From contig NCSJ02000544.1 of assembly GCA_002812745.2 (NCBI GenBank), forward strand, positions 1 through 19,046: a DNA stretch of 19,046 nucleotides, read 5' to 3'. The DNA comes from Scytalidium lignicola (Eukaryota > Ascomycota > Leotiomycetes). Of the stretch, positions 1-8,248 are shown one piece after another (positions within the stretch are counted from its first letter, which is position 1; the number at the start of each line of letters is the position of its first letter). Made by a program: the position numbers and the translations under genes. The notes beneath the pieces were generated by a model, which worked only from the letters and a program-made list of their open reading frames with translations, searched no databases and was not told where the DNA came from.

Positions 1-202
1 AAAAAAAGAATATAAAGTTAAAGAAAATCATTAGTTATAAGATGTATTATAGGAAATTATAATATTTAGTTAAATAGATAAAGATATTCAGAAAGTGAAA
101 ATGAATAAGAACTTACCTTTAATCTTATAAGTTATAAGAAGTTATTNAAAGTATATTATTAAACTTATCTTAGAATAAATTTCTAAGTGATGAAATTATA
201 AG

Positions 203-575
203 GTTGGAGAAGAAAGGGTTAACAATAGAAGAAGAAGCCTTACTTGTAAAAATAGAACATAACTCTTCAGACTACTTCTCTTATTTCTCTTTCTCTTTTA
301 CAACATCTAACTTGTTAAAGGTCTTTAGCTTATAATAAAGTATCTTGCCAGTACACTTCTAGAAGAAGTTTTATTACTTGTAAAGCTGAGTAAGGTAAGT
401 TGCCTTTTTGGTCATTTCTTAAGAAATAGAAATTAAAGCTTATATAGTTTTTTCCTCTTCTTCATCTAAATATACCTTTTNCTTTTTAATAAGCATTCTA
501 TGAGGAAACAAGTAAATTGTCATAATCACATCTCTGCTTATACTAAGTATACTCATTATACTTACTTAAATCAAA
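203..575 (-). pseudogene. Degenerate Cys-rich/coiled-coil ORF of repeat family X (left copy)
   Basis: Read on the minus strand, this AT-rich stretch keeps one frame interrupted only by TAA/TAG codons. A Cys-rich stretch near 522-560 reads YNEYT-stop-YKQRCDY, which resembles a CxxCxxxxxxC zinc-cluster start if Tyr codons are mutated Cys codons. An acidic run (LDEEEEK) follows. A helical, charged stretch comes next with KLKTFNKLDVVKEKEK around 280-330, and then a Ser-rich tail. The same order, Cys-rich head then charged helix, is seen in the plus-strand ORF at 16667. The ORF lies downstream, in the LTR's own orientation, of the LTR-like arm at 852-1178, so it probably belongs to that repeat. 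I do not recognise the protein and give it no function. Its stops are consistent with C-to-T mutation of Gln/Trp codons. Confidence 0.4.
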
Positions 576-851
576 AACCATTTTACAGGTTTTACTATTT
601 TGCTAACAAAAAGAATAAAAAAANCATTTTGATACTATTATCCTCAATGTAATCTCTTAAGCTTAACCTTTCTTTATATTTCCTTGATCTTCCTTTTTCT
701 TCTAGAACAATATTAACAAAATATAAATGTTTTAGTAATATGTTAAAAAGAAAGAATAGATTAACAAACAACGAAATTGTTTATAATAATAATTAAGTGT
801 TAAGATAACATTAATGTAGAAAAAGGATAATGTTATAAGTTTTACCTAATA

Positions 852-1178
852 AGCTGATTAGTATAAACCTAAGGCTTAATACATAGCAGAGTGTATATAA
901 AGAACCTAGCAATCATGTGACTAAGACTTAGAGGACTTAAGAGGGTTTAAAAGGTTCATAGACTTAGTAGACTTAAGGAAGTCTAAAAGATCTAGTTAGA
1001 TTTCATTATCTATATAAGCACACTGTAAGAACATAAGAGTAGACTTCTTATATTCAACCTAAATATATTACTGGATCCTACTCTTGACTTAGTTGCTTAT
1101 GTTACATGTTTCCATTGTCCTTGGACATCTACCTTACCCTTAACTATCCAGTGACCTGAATAATGTAGTTTTGTAATA
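852..1178 (-). repeat. LTR-like arm of family X, minus orientation
   Basis: The reverse complement of this segment aligns by eye along its whole length with 1506-1841. Shared blocks include TTATATAGATAATGAAAT, TAAGAACATAAGAGTA (on +) and CTACCTTA. The segment holds several CTTAAG/GACTTA words. In LTR orientation it starts near 1178 (TATTAC, probably from TGTTAC) and ends near 852. Ends of the TGTT...AACA type are better preserved in the plus copy. Differences between the copies are mostly C/T and G/A, as expected for RIP. The boundaries are estimates. Confidence 0.55.
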
Positions 1179-1505
1179 GTAATGAAGATATTAACTTCTT
1201 CTTAGTAACTCTTGATAATTCTCCAACAATTAATCCTTTAATTAACTTAATAAGTTACTTTAGTAGTATAATAACTTCCTTTAACATTCTTTTTAAGATG
1301 TTAATTTCCTTAATAATCTGGTCTTTATCTTAGTCTTCTTCAAAATTATCTTCTGAACTTTCCTCAGATACTTCTTCAGATCCCTCTTCTGATTCTTCTT
1401 CAAAGCTTTTTTTCAGAATCTTTTTTCAAGTTGTTATTTGTTGTTATTATCTACTAGTATATTTATTTCTAAATCCTAATTCATCAAGATAAATAATATT
1501 CAAAA
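1179..1505. other. AT-rich spacer between the two inverted X arms
   Basis: These 327 bases separate the inverted LTR-like arms. They contain a pyrimidine-rich stretch (about 1330-1425) with repeated CTTCTTC / TCTTCAGA words, which read on the minus strand as an acidic Glu/Ser-rich run. No ORF of useful length or known family is visible. It may be an end fragment of whatever the X copies inserted into, or a remnant of the internal region. Confidence 0.4.
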
Positions 1506-1841
1506 TGTTATAAAATTACATTATCCAAGTTATTGGATAACCAAGATAAGGTAGATATTCAAGGACAATAGAAATATATAATACACAAGTATACAATTAA
1601 GTTAAAGGTAAAATTTAATAATGTATTTAAGTTGAACATAAGAAGTTTACTCTTATGTTCTTATAGTATACTTATATAGATAATGAAATACTGCTAGACT
1701 TCTAGACCCTTAAGTCCCCAGGTCTTAAGCCAACGGACCCTAGACCCCCTAGGTCTTAAGTCCATATTATGTGACTGTCTAATTATTAAGTTCTCTTGTA
1801 CAACATATTTATACCAAGCCTCAAGCCTACACCAATTAACA
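1506..1841 (+). repeat. LTR-like arm of family X, plus orientation
   Basis: It starts TGTTATAAAA and ends CCAATTAACA, so it has the TG...CA ends and short TGTTA/TAACA inverted termini expected of an LTR, with a length of about 336 bp. It is the inverted partner of 852-1178, and a third diverged copy lies at about 16185-16500. Homology with the left copy continues about 20 bases past the end (GTAAAACCTATAAC), then breaks at about 1862 where a Tc1 transposase remnant begins. A TATA-like TTATATAG lies near 1672-1679. A 5-bp target duplication could not be identified. Confidence 0.55.
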
Positions 1842-1862
1842 TGTTATAGTAAAACCTATAAC

Positions 1863-2150
1863 AAAAACGCACTTTTGATTGAATTACTTCAGATAACTCA
1901 GTAGTTTGTTTAAAAGGCCTTCTAGTATGTAAAGTATCTTGAAGATATTTGTCTTTGATAATTAATGGATATTGATCAAGGTTAAAACCTTATTTGATTG
2001 CTCTAGTATATATATTGTTGATTATACAAGGATTTAAGCCTGTTTTCTCAACAATTTCAAGGGTAGATTTACCTCCAAAAAGTGATTTAAGAGTAATAAC
2101 TAAAACATGTATAACAATATCAGTATAAAGCATAATAAACTTAATTGAAA
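1863..2150 (-). pseudogene. Tc1-type transposase, N-terminal DNA-binding fragment
   Basis: Translated on the minus strand, this reads as the N-terminal helix-turn-helix part of a fungal Tc1/mariner-like transposase. Visible pieces are GGKSTLEIVEKTGLNP, then NNIYTRAIK, and RRPFKQTTELSEVIQSKVR, a typical linker before the second HTH. One stop follows RAIK. Homologous proteins continue with a second HTH and a DDE catalytic domain. Neither is present here, because the reading stops matching at about 1863 where the X repeat begins. It is therefore a 5' fragment truncated at or near the X insertion. Substitutions look RIP-like. Family membership comes from recognised motif order, not from a database search. 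Confidence 0.6.
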
Positions 2151-2625
2151 GTAAAAATTCAAGAAAACAAAAGGCAAAAAATAGTTATTTCATAAAATAC
2201 AAGTGTATACACTAGCAAAGTAAAGTAATGTCAAAGAGTATAATGCTTATGTAATAACACAACTAATCACAGCTCAGGAAGCTTACGGTCGGCTACGGTT
2301 GAAGGATTTTCACACACACCTTTATGTACTGTACATCATCAAGACTAACAGCCAATTAAGTCTCTGTACCATACAAGATATATGCGTAGTAGCCTATTCC
2401 CTGCGCCATAACCTCTGACAAGTAATATTGATTACATAATATACCCCTGTCATGTGACATGGGTGACCCTAGTCACATGGCGTTTTTAGCGCCGCGCGAG
2501 ACAAATATTTTGAAGTCTACATCTGTATGGTTTAGCCTACACGCAAACGACCCATTCTATTTTACCTCACGGTAGCGGTGTAGCTTTAAATATAATAAAT
2601 TTTTTATATTTTTTAGCTTAACTAT
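2151..2625. other. Intergenic stretch with a sharp rise in GC
   Basis: From about 2275 the sequence leaves the TA-rich style and uses CG dinucleotides freely (GCGCCGCGCGAG near 2490-2501). No coding frame of known type is seen. An 8-bp inverted repeat, CATGTGAC at 2451-2458 and GTCACATG at 2472-2479, could form a hairpin with a 13-base loop. The block may be unmutated single-copy DNA left between repeats. Confidence 0.4.
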
Positions 2626-2895
2626 TTGAAATTGAGCTGTTTTGTATTTAATATAATTATAATTAAATTGATTGATTTATTTTCTAATAATATGTTTTGT
2701 TATAGGCTAGACTATACAGCAACCGCTCAGTTTGCATATTGTCTAGTCAGTTTGCAAACGGGCGAGGTTTGCGTAGGGCGGGAACAGATATATAACGCTC
2801 CTAACATCATCTCGTTATTATATAAACTTTACCCCGAGACCATCAGCTTTGCTGCTAACTGCAGTGTTCTTGCGTTGTTCTCTGACTATTTATGA
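2626..2895 (+). CDS. Doubtful 89-codon ORF, no recognised family
   Basis: This is an open frame in the small higher-GC island. Its first part (to about 2705) is AT-rich and ends in TTATAG, which could equally be an intron 3' end. The second part, from YRLDYTATAQF onward, has balanced base use. No motif, signal peptide or domain is recognised. It lies just left of the pogo element TIR and may be chance. It is recorded because it is the only open frame of this size in the island. Confidence 0.12.
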   Translation: MKLSCFVFNIIIIKLIDLFSNNMFCYRLDYTATAQFAYCLVSLQTGEVCVGREQIYNAPNIISLLYKLYPETISFAANCSVLALFSDYL

Positions 2896-2963
2896 AAATG
2901 TAAATAATTAAAAATTATTTTCTTTTGTACTTTAGTCAGATTAAACGGCTTCTTTTTCTACTA

Positions 2964-2998
2964 ACGTAATTCCCGGTCCACCCGTCATACCTCCCACC
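2964..2998 (+). repeat. Left TIR of pogo/Fot element
   Basis: It starts ACGTAATTCCCGGTCCACC and runs to CTCCCACC. It matches the reverse complement of 5053-5087 at 34 of 35 positions. The outer flank is TA. Confidence 0.9.
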
Positions 2999-3778
2999 CA
3001 TCTGAGCACTCAACACCAAATATTCAACCACAAAACAAATATATTGCGATATATCTAATTGCTAGCTAAATTAGGGTATTTGTTTATCTTATGCTCTTTA
3101 CTTCTACACCCTGAGCACTTGGGTGGCCGTCGTGTAGGAGCTTGTGAAGCTACTGAAGGTAAGGCAACGTTTCCTGGCTCAACCACTTCCTGGACCTCTG
3201 TACTAGCCTCCACACCTGTAGGAGCTTGTTGAGTTGTTGTAAGATCTTTGTTAGCTACTCGTTTTCTTGATTTTTTAAGCTTTTTTTGTAAGATTCATTG
3301 GCCACTTTCAATTCCTTTACTTCTTGGGCTAGAAATATCGTATTATGCATGGCTATTTCATACCCTTTTATTAGTTGACTAAATGCAACTTTGGTTAAAG
3401 TTGAAGGACTTTTACGTTGTTTAAGCATTCTTTCTATAATTCTGTATTGCTTTTGTAATTGAACTAAATTATGAGGTGTTTCTGGAATCCAAGATACATC
3501 AGAATTGCTATGACTACTTTTAGGAGGGATAAGTGTTGTCTTTTATTCAACTTGCAATTTGTCTATAATATGAGATGGATTATATAAAACCAAGCTAGTT
3601 GTTAAGAATCCTAAGCAAATAGTAATTGATTTAAAGGTTTCTTGACGAATAAGTAGATAGATTTTAAGGAAATCAAACTTATTAATATAATGATAATCTT
3701 GATATATTCTATGTTATACTTTGCCCTTATATGAACACTTCAAAACTGCAAAACAACTCATATCAAATGGTTGAAGGA

Positions 3779-4046
3779 TGTCAGGGCCTCAGTGCACTAA
3801 TCACGTGAAGGGAGGAAAAGGATAGTAGTCTGAGTCCTAGCCGCTCCTTAGCTGCTGACTCCCGTCTATAAAGAGGGGGGCTTCCCCTTCTCTTTGACAG
3901 GAGTCAGAGATCAATCTTGTAATTTTAGAAGAGCACCGAGTTTTAGAGCGAATCTACACCTAACCAACTGCTATCTCACTGCTAGTCTCCTATTTATGTT
4001 TCAGCCTCCTGGTCTCTCTTCACTCTACGTACGGATACCCCTGACA
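3779..4046 (+). mobile_element. Solo LTR with intact ends and 5-bp target duplication
   Basis: This 268-bp insertion starts TGTCAGGG and ends CCCTGACA, perfect 8-bp inverted ends with TG...CA. It is flanked by the direct repeat AAGGA (3774-3778 and 4047-4051). It sits inside the transposase frame of the pogo element, and the transposase reading resumes on both sides. Base composition is normal and it lacks the TA-rich mutated look of its host element. No internal retrotransposon region is present, so it is a solo LTR formed by recombination between two LTRs. Whether it came from a Ty1/copia or Ty3/gypsy element is not decidable here, although the 5-bp duplication fits both. Orientation is set by its TATA box. 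Confidence 0.92.
3867..3873 (+). promoter_or_regulatory. TATA box of the solo LTR
   Basis: TATAAAG follows a GC-rich upstream half and is followed by a CT-rich stretch (CTTCCCCTTCTCTTTG), the usual arrangement of an LTR U3/R promoter. It could still start transcription antisense to the transposase. Confidence 0.55.
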
Positions 4047-5052
4047 AAGGATATGAGATAAATAAGGAAGTATACAAACTGTAATTATGTTGTTTTGTAT
4101 GTAATATCTGTTAAATTCAAGGGTTATATAACTCTTATAACCGTCAAAAACAAGCATGTAATATTAGCCTTTAGTACATGATTTGATGTATATATCAAAG
4201 GTTTCTTGAAGCTAATTTAACCTTATTTCATTGGTTGTCCATCCATTTTGGCTTATCTTAATTCTTTAACTTTATAATAAGTTATCTACTCATCCTTGGA
4301 AGATGTGCTTACCTTTGAATATTATCAAAGGAAGTAAAATCCATTTATAAGTATTAACAGTTTTAACAATTATTACTTATTCTCTATTGTTAGATTGTAG
4401 ATATCAAGGTTTACTAAGGTAATTAAAGGTTATAATTACTTTAATAATAATAATTACTCTTATAGTAAATCCAATTTCATCAAAGTTGTAAATGTCCTTG
4501 TCCAGAATCCTATATTATACCTTTATTTTCATCACTTTGTTAAATTACTCATATATGAGCTTAGAATCCTCATATTTAGCTTGTTTATAGTTGTACTTGT
4601 ATATATAATTAGTCTTTAAGGTAGAATAACGTTTAAGGAAGTTATAAAACTAGTTTTTGCCTACAAGAGAAGGAGAAGTTGATTTACCACACTTAGCAAG
4701 TAGTATATTGGCTATAGATTGCACATCTTTAGGTGTAGGAGGTAATCCTCGGTTTCCCATAGAAACTATTCACTTTTCAAGTGATTTCTCCTCTAATTAG
4801 GTCATTCTGAAGGCTTTGGTGTAAGTAGTGAATTTTTGAACCTGGCCATGGTAACAATCACTCAGTGTAGTATGAAAAACACCAAAAACACATGTTGCAG
4901 TCCTTATTGACGGGATTTGCTTGTTTTTTAACGCGTTTATAGCAAGAAGGAAAGATCCTTCTTGTTGTGGATCGTTTGTTTTAAGCATTGTGACGTGTTT
5001 TGGTTGAAAAATAATTAATTGAAAATGGTGGTGTTAATAGAATTGATGATTT

Positions 5053-5087
5053 GGTAGGAGGTATGACGGGTGGACCGGGAATTACGT
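5053..5087 (-). repeat. Right TIR of pogo/Fot element
   Basis: This is the inverted copy of 2964-2998 with one mismatch (GGTAGG versus the complement of CCCACC). It ends GGGAATTACGT, followed by TA at 5088-5089. Confidence 0.9.
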
Positions 5088-5105
5088 TATAAAAAAAATT
5101 CCTTA

Positions 5106-5345
5106 CGTAAGGGGGTTCAAGAAAAGGCTCGGCCACTCCTTGCAAGCTTCTAAGCCAATCAAGTGCTCTTATTTACCAAAATTCATGCTGCTTTAATATA
5201 ATCAAGCGATCACACCATTTTGAATTTCAGCCGCCATACAATGATTTCACTAATTTGCTAGAATAGCGAGAGAATATCTCCTGATTCGGCTCAAAAACTC
5301 TCGCTTGCAAGGGGTGGCCGAGNCCTTTTCTTGCACCCCCTTACG
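5106..5345. mobile_element. 240-bp MITE with about 40-bp TIRs and TA flanks
   Basis: The left end, CGTAAGGGGGTTCAAGAAAA..., is repeated in inverse at the right end (...TTTTCTTGCACCCCCTTACG), with two substitutions and one N over about 43 bases, up to TTGCAAGC. TA occurs on both sides (5104-5105, 5346-5347). The ends and the TA target fit a non-autonomous Tc1/mariner-type element. It begins 17 bases from the pogo element's flanking TA. There is no coding content. The N at 5323 corresponds to no base in the left TIR. Confidence 0.75.
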
Positions 5346-5485
5346 TACAAGCGAGCTTTTTTGGGGCGAACTAGGAGATTTTCTCATGCAGTTGTGTTTT
5401 TTTGTGGAATCATTGTATGGCGGCTGAAATTCAAAACAGTGTGATCGCTTGAAAGAATTAGAGTAGTATGAATTTCGAGCTAGTT
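5172..5485. repeat. Foldback (inverted repeat) overlapping the MITE
   Basis: The arms 5172-5303 and about 5346-5485 are inverted copies. Shared blocks include CAAGCGATCACAC, TTTTGAATTTCAGCCGCCAT (on +, left arm) and AATCTCCTAG-like words. The loop of about 40 bases is exactly the right TIR of the MITE. The order is therefore TIR, arm, TIR', arm'. The right arm lies outside the MITE's TA-flanked boundary. This suggests one family with a longer end, of which two tail-to-tail copies are preserved. Confidence 0.65.
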
Positions 5486-6150
5486 TTGCGTAATTACCTT
5501 TCAAGTTGTTTCCTGCCCTTCTACGATCTTACTGAGAGAAACTTGAAATTATTCTTAAGTGTAGGTTCAATTTTGCATCTTGGATTGTACTAGATCCAAG
5601 TTTTCACCTGTACTCAGTCAGTCATTGTGTAATAAATTTGTCATCGTCAGCATAAAGGGGGCACTTTTCCTATCTTTCTCCCAGCAATCTAGACTGAAAA
5701 GTAGGATCTTTCAGAGCCAAGGGCGTCTGTCTTTCCAGATATATAAGAAGTACTGCCGTTAATCCAGTGTGTTCTTGATATTTCGAAGTTGTGCAACTCA
5801 TTACACATAGCATATAGCTAATTACAACATCACTTTGTAAGTGAGCCGGTCTTAAGATGTCTTACACCACATTGAGAAGTCCTAGCTCCAGCGATTTGCT
5901 TATCCTCAAAGGGTGCTAGATGCTAAAGGATTGTAGAGAGCCACATCATATCACCAGCAGCGAAAACTACAATCTCCGTCTTAAGTAGATGAATAACTTG
6001 ACAGAGTTGATGACATTTATTAGCCACTAGAACCTCGAGGGTTTCGAGATTACTTGCATTAACTAATCTGGAAAACTAATAGATAGTTTAATATTCATAT
6101 AGCAGTCGCAATTACAGGTATAACCAAGGAGCCGAAACAGGTCGCCTTCG
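5486..6150. other. Normal-GC intergenic DNA without recognised gene
   Basis: Base composition is unmutated. Open frames here are short and show no known family (the longest, from 5580, is 60 codons). No tRNA, intron-bearing gene or repeat boundary could be supported. Confidence 0.4.
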
Positions 6151-6159
6151 ACGCTGGTC

Positions 6160-6200
6160 CATCCACCATTGCTCACCCTTCGGCTCACCCTTGCTCACTA
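6160..6200 (-). repeat. Short tandem GCTCACCCTT motif, possible DNA-transposon end
   Basis: GCTCACCCTT occurs at 6172-6181 and 6183-6192 and is followed by GCTCACTA. In reverse this reads TAGTGAGCAAGGGTGAGCC, the kind of reiterated GTGAGC end with an adjacent TA seen in some fungal Tc1/mariner or MITE TIRs. No matching second end was found, so it may be a solo end or a chance repeat. Confidence 0.3.
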
Positions 6201-6915
6201 AAAACTGCCGGTAAAGCGGCTCTACTCACCTTTCCGAACGGNAAACAGATTTTATTCATCTCAGGATTGACGTGTGATAATCACCTGTTATCGTGTTATA
6301 TTTAATTACAATTCTATATAGCCATGAACTAGATTTATAAAGCATTATGAATCGCCTTTCGTGCGACTCTTTTATTACCAAGACTGGAAGGAACTAAAAC
6401 TTTAGGAGTCAAGCACTTAAATCTTGGATTCCTAAAACTTCAGCATAACGGCGGCTAGTCATACGCTCTGATTTGTGACAACTTCCGCTATCTGTCTCTA
6501 ACGTCCACACTTGGTCCAGTTATTGCTCTTGTTGAAAATCAAAACTTCCACTTAACTCTTCGAATGCAGAAATGTAACAATAAACTAGACCAGATATTTC
6601 CCAGGAATATGCCAAGAAGTATTATAACCATATCTGTATCCACCCAATGTAAAAGGCAACATTTCACACCATGCAGAATTCATGAGTTATACGTGGCTTT
6701 CCTCCGCACCGCGGAACCCGGGCAAAACCCGATGTGAGAAAACACACCCCCTTGTGTATGTAGAGTAACTAGACACAGACATGACAGGTAACTTCAGTAA
6801 GTTAAAAAGGTAGACATATACCCAGATCCCTTAAAAGAATACTATCAGCCAATTAATTGCTATCTACTCATAAAGTTCACTAGACAGAAACCCAAATTCT
6901 CAATTATCATCAAAA
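6201..6915. other. Upstream region of the monooxygenase gene
   Basis: No gene is recognised here. It presumably contains the promoter of the gene starting at 6916. A GC-rich patch at 6703-6731 stands out from its surroundings. No convincing TATA box was found. Confidence 0.35.
6712..6731. promoter_or_regulatory. Possible Zn(II)2Cys6 regulator site (CGG triplets)
   Basis: CGG-AAC-CCG (6712-6720) is an inverted CGG pair with a 3-base gap. It overlaps a second pair, CGG-N7-CCG (6719-6731), about 185-205 bases before the start codon. Fungal binuclear zinc-cluster regulators of catabolic genes bind such pairs. This is inference from the motif alone. Confidence 0.25.
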
Positions 6916-6921
6916 ATGAGT

Positions 6922-6986
6922 GTAAGAGAAATTAAAAAGCCTAATTATAATCTGCGGTCTAACTAGCATTAATATTCTCCTTACAG
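6922..6986 (+). other. Intron 1 of the monooxygenase gene
   Basis: 65 bp, GTAAGA...TTACAG, with branch-like CTAAC at 6959-6963. It sits after only two codons. Phase 0. Splicing joins MS to SYKLIVHDV. Confidence 0.7.
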
Positions 6987-7203
6987 TCATATAAGCTCAT
7001 CGTCCACGACGTCCCCGTTTTGGTTGTTGGAGGCGGCCCTGTTGGAATGCTGACAGCAACACAATTAGCGCATCATGGGGTGCAATGTATGCTTGCAGAG
7101 CGAAATCTCGAATTGACAAAGTGGCCCAAGATGGATATTACTAATTGTCGTTCTATGGAGCTATTGAGACGTCTGAAACTTGCAGATGAACTTCGGAAAA
7201 TAG

Positions 7204-7286
7204 GTATGGATCTTGACAGTTCAACTTATGCCGTCTGCCTAAATCTATTTTGAAGGCCTTAAATATTCTCTAACTAAGATCTGTAG
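7204..7286 (+). other. Intron 2 of the monooxygenase gene
   Basis: 83 bp, GTATGG...CTGTAG, with branch CTAAC at 7270-7274. Removing it joins LRKIG to VPQNYSFDIIFSSGLG, the expected family order. Confidence 0.85.
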
Positions 7287-7363
7287 GAGTCCCTCAGAAC
7301 TATTCATTTGATATAATTTTTAGCAGTGGGCTTGGAGATAAAGGAGAAAAGATCGCAAAATGG

Positions 7364-7446
7364 GTTAGCATCCTATTTCTTTCATAGTTCACTACCTATC
7401 TATAGAAATTTATGAACACTCATCAGTCTAACAAAAGCTCTACTAG
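7364..7446 (+). other. Intron 3 of the monooxygenase gene
   Basis: 83 bp, GTTAGC...TACTAG, with branch CTAAC near 7426-7431. It joins KIAKW to DLPSPNEW. The 5' site GTTAGC is a weak variant and may itself be mutated. Confidence 0.75.
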
Positions 7447-7769
7447 GATCTGCCCTCTCCAAACGAATGGCATACTAAGATTAACTAACAAAATGATGGA
7501 TCCATGCCACGAGAACCATATCAACGTTGCTCTCAAGCTTTATTTGAAGCATGGCTCAAGCCTGTTATTGAGGCTAATCCTCTTATTAACTGTTATTTTG
7601 GCTTGAAGTTCAAAAGTCTGAGTGAAACTTCCGATGGTGTAGTTAGCCTTCTACGAGACACTACTACTGAGCAATATCATATCGTAAAAAGCAAGTATCT
7701 TGTTGGCTGTGATGGATCAGGGAGCCGAGTTAGAAAGGCATCTAAGATTAACTTGACAGGAGGCCCTGT

Positions 7770-7845
7770 GTGAGTAATGGAAATATATCTCTCAAACTTA
7801 AACTTTTCTGGAAATATTTTTCTGACTCGACATCTCTATCTCTAG
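7770..7845 (+). other. Intron 4 of the monooxygenase gene
   Basis: 76 bp, GTGAGT...TCTCTAG, with branch-like CTGAC at 7822-7826. It joins LTGGPV to PSALYLVHFKSRDLA. Confidence 0.85.
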
Positions 7846-8180
7846 ACCATCTGCCCTGTACCTGGTTCACTTCAAATCTCGAGACCTGGCTAAATTACGC
7901 AAACAAGGCCAGTTCTGGCACATATATTTCACACACGGCGGCTTCATTATTAGTCAAGATGAGGTTAACACATTTACTGCCCACCTTCTTATATCTCTAG
8001 ATGAGGATGTCGACAGGTTTGATCCTAAGGAGATAGTATACAAGGTTTTAGGTGGCCACGCTGGGTTATTTCATATAGATATTGATAAGATAATGGTCAA
8101 TAATGCTTGGAGGCTCAACCTTGTAGTGGCTGATAATTACAGGTCTAAACGTGGCTGTGTCTTCCCAGCAGGGGATTCAG

Positions 8181-8248
8181 GTAAGTGGTACTGCTTTCTA
8201 GGAACTAAAGGGGGTGTAGAGGCGGGCATTTTCTAATTCGAGAGATAG
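8181..8248 (+). other. Intron 5 of the monooxygenase gene
   Basis: 68 bp, GTAAGT...GATAG, with CTAAT near 8233. It interrupts the GD motif codon, giving AGDS-V-HQNIPTGG on splicing. Confidence 0.85.

Larger units (their letters stand above)
3055..4988 (-). pseudogene. pogo/Fot-type transposase, RIP-decayed and split by a solo LTR
   Basis: The product would cut and paste the surrounding element. The start at 4988 opens with MLKTNDPQQEG and a psq-type helix-turn-helix (LAINALKNKQIPSIRTAT). A CENP-B-like second HTH follows (PTPKDVQSIANILLAKCG...). The pogo DDD catalytic acidic residues are still visible: FDEIGF at about 4473-4490, DGYKSY at about 4131-4148, and QPFDMS at about 3755-3772. The third Asp is separated from the second by the LTR at 3779-4046. 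The C-terminal tail has a conserved TPHNLVQLQKQY stretch and ends in a CxxC...H knuckle-like motif (CSGCRSKEHKINKYP) before the stop at 3055-3057. There are many in-frame stops, and a frameshift near 3275-3290. It is not functional. Confidence 0.88.
2964..5087 (-). mobile_element. pogo/Fot-type Tc1-mariner superfamily DNA transposon
   Basis: The element is bounded by 35-bp terminal inverted repeats and a TA duplication (TA at 2962-2963 and 5088-5089). It carries a minus-strand pogo-like transposase. Total length is 2124 bp. Without the nested solo LTR and one target copy it is about 1.85 kb, the usual size for Fot/pogo elements. The interior is strongly AT-shifted with many stops, while the TIRs differ at only one position. 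The element is dead as a source of transposase, but its ends look recognisable in trans. Confidence 0.88.

Noticed and set aside
5250..5504. 84-codon minus-strand frame
   Set aside because: It runs through the foldback arms, the MITE TIR and an N. Its openness follows from the inverted repeat, not from coding.
6040..6062. tRNA B-box-like GGGTTTCGAGATTA
   Set aside because: There is no A box at suitable distance and no acceptor stem could be paired.
5840..6200. A MITE between GTGAGCCGG (5841) and GCTCAC (6199)
   Set aside because: The two ends match over only a few bases and the left has no clear TA-TIR boundary. Only the right-hand repeat was kept, as a weak feature.
7204..7258. End of a short gene at the TGA after LNLF
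   Set aside because: The reading after 7203 is intron. Splicing to 7287 restores the conserved VPQNYSFDIIFSSGLG order.
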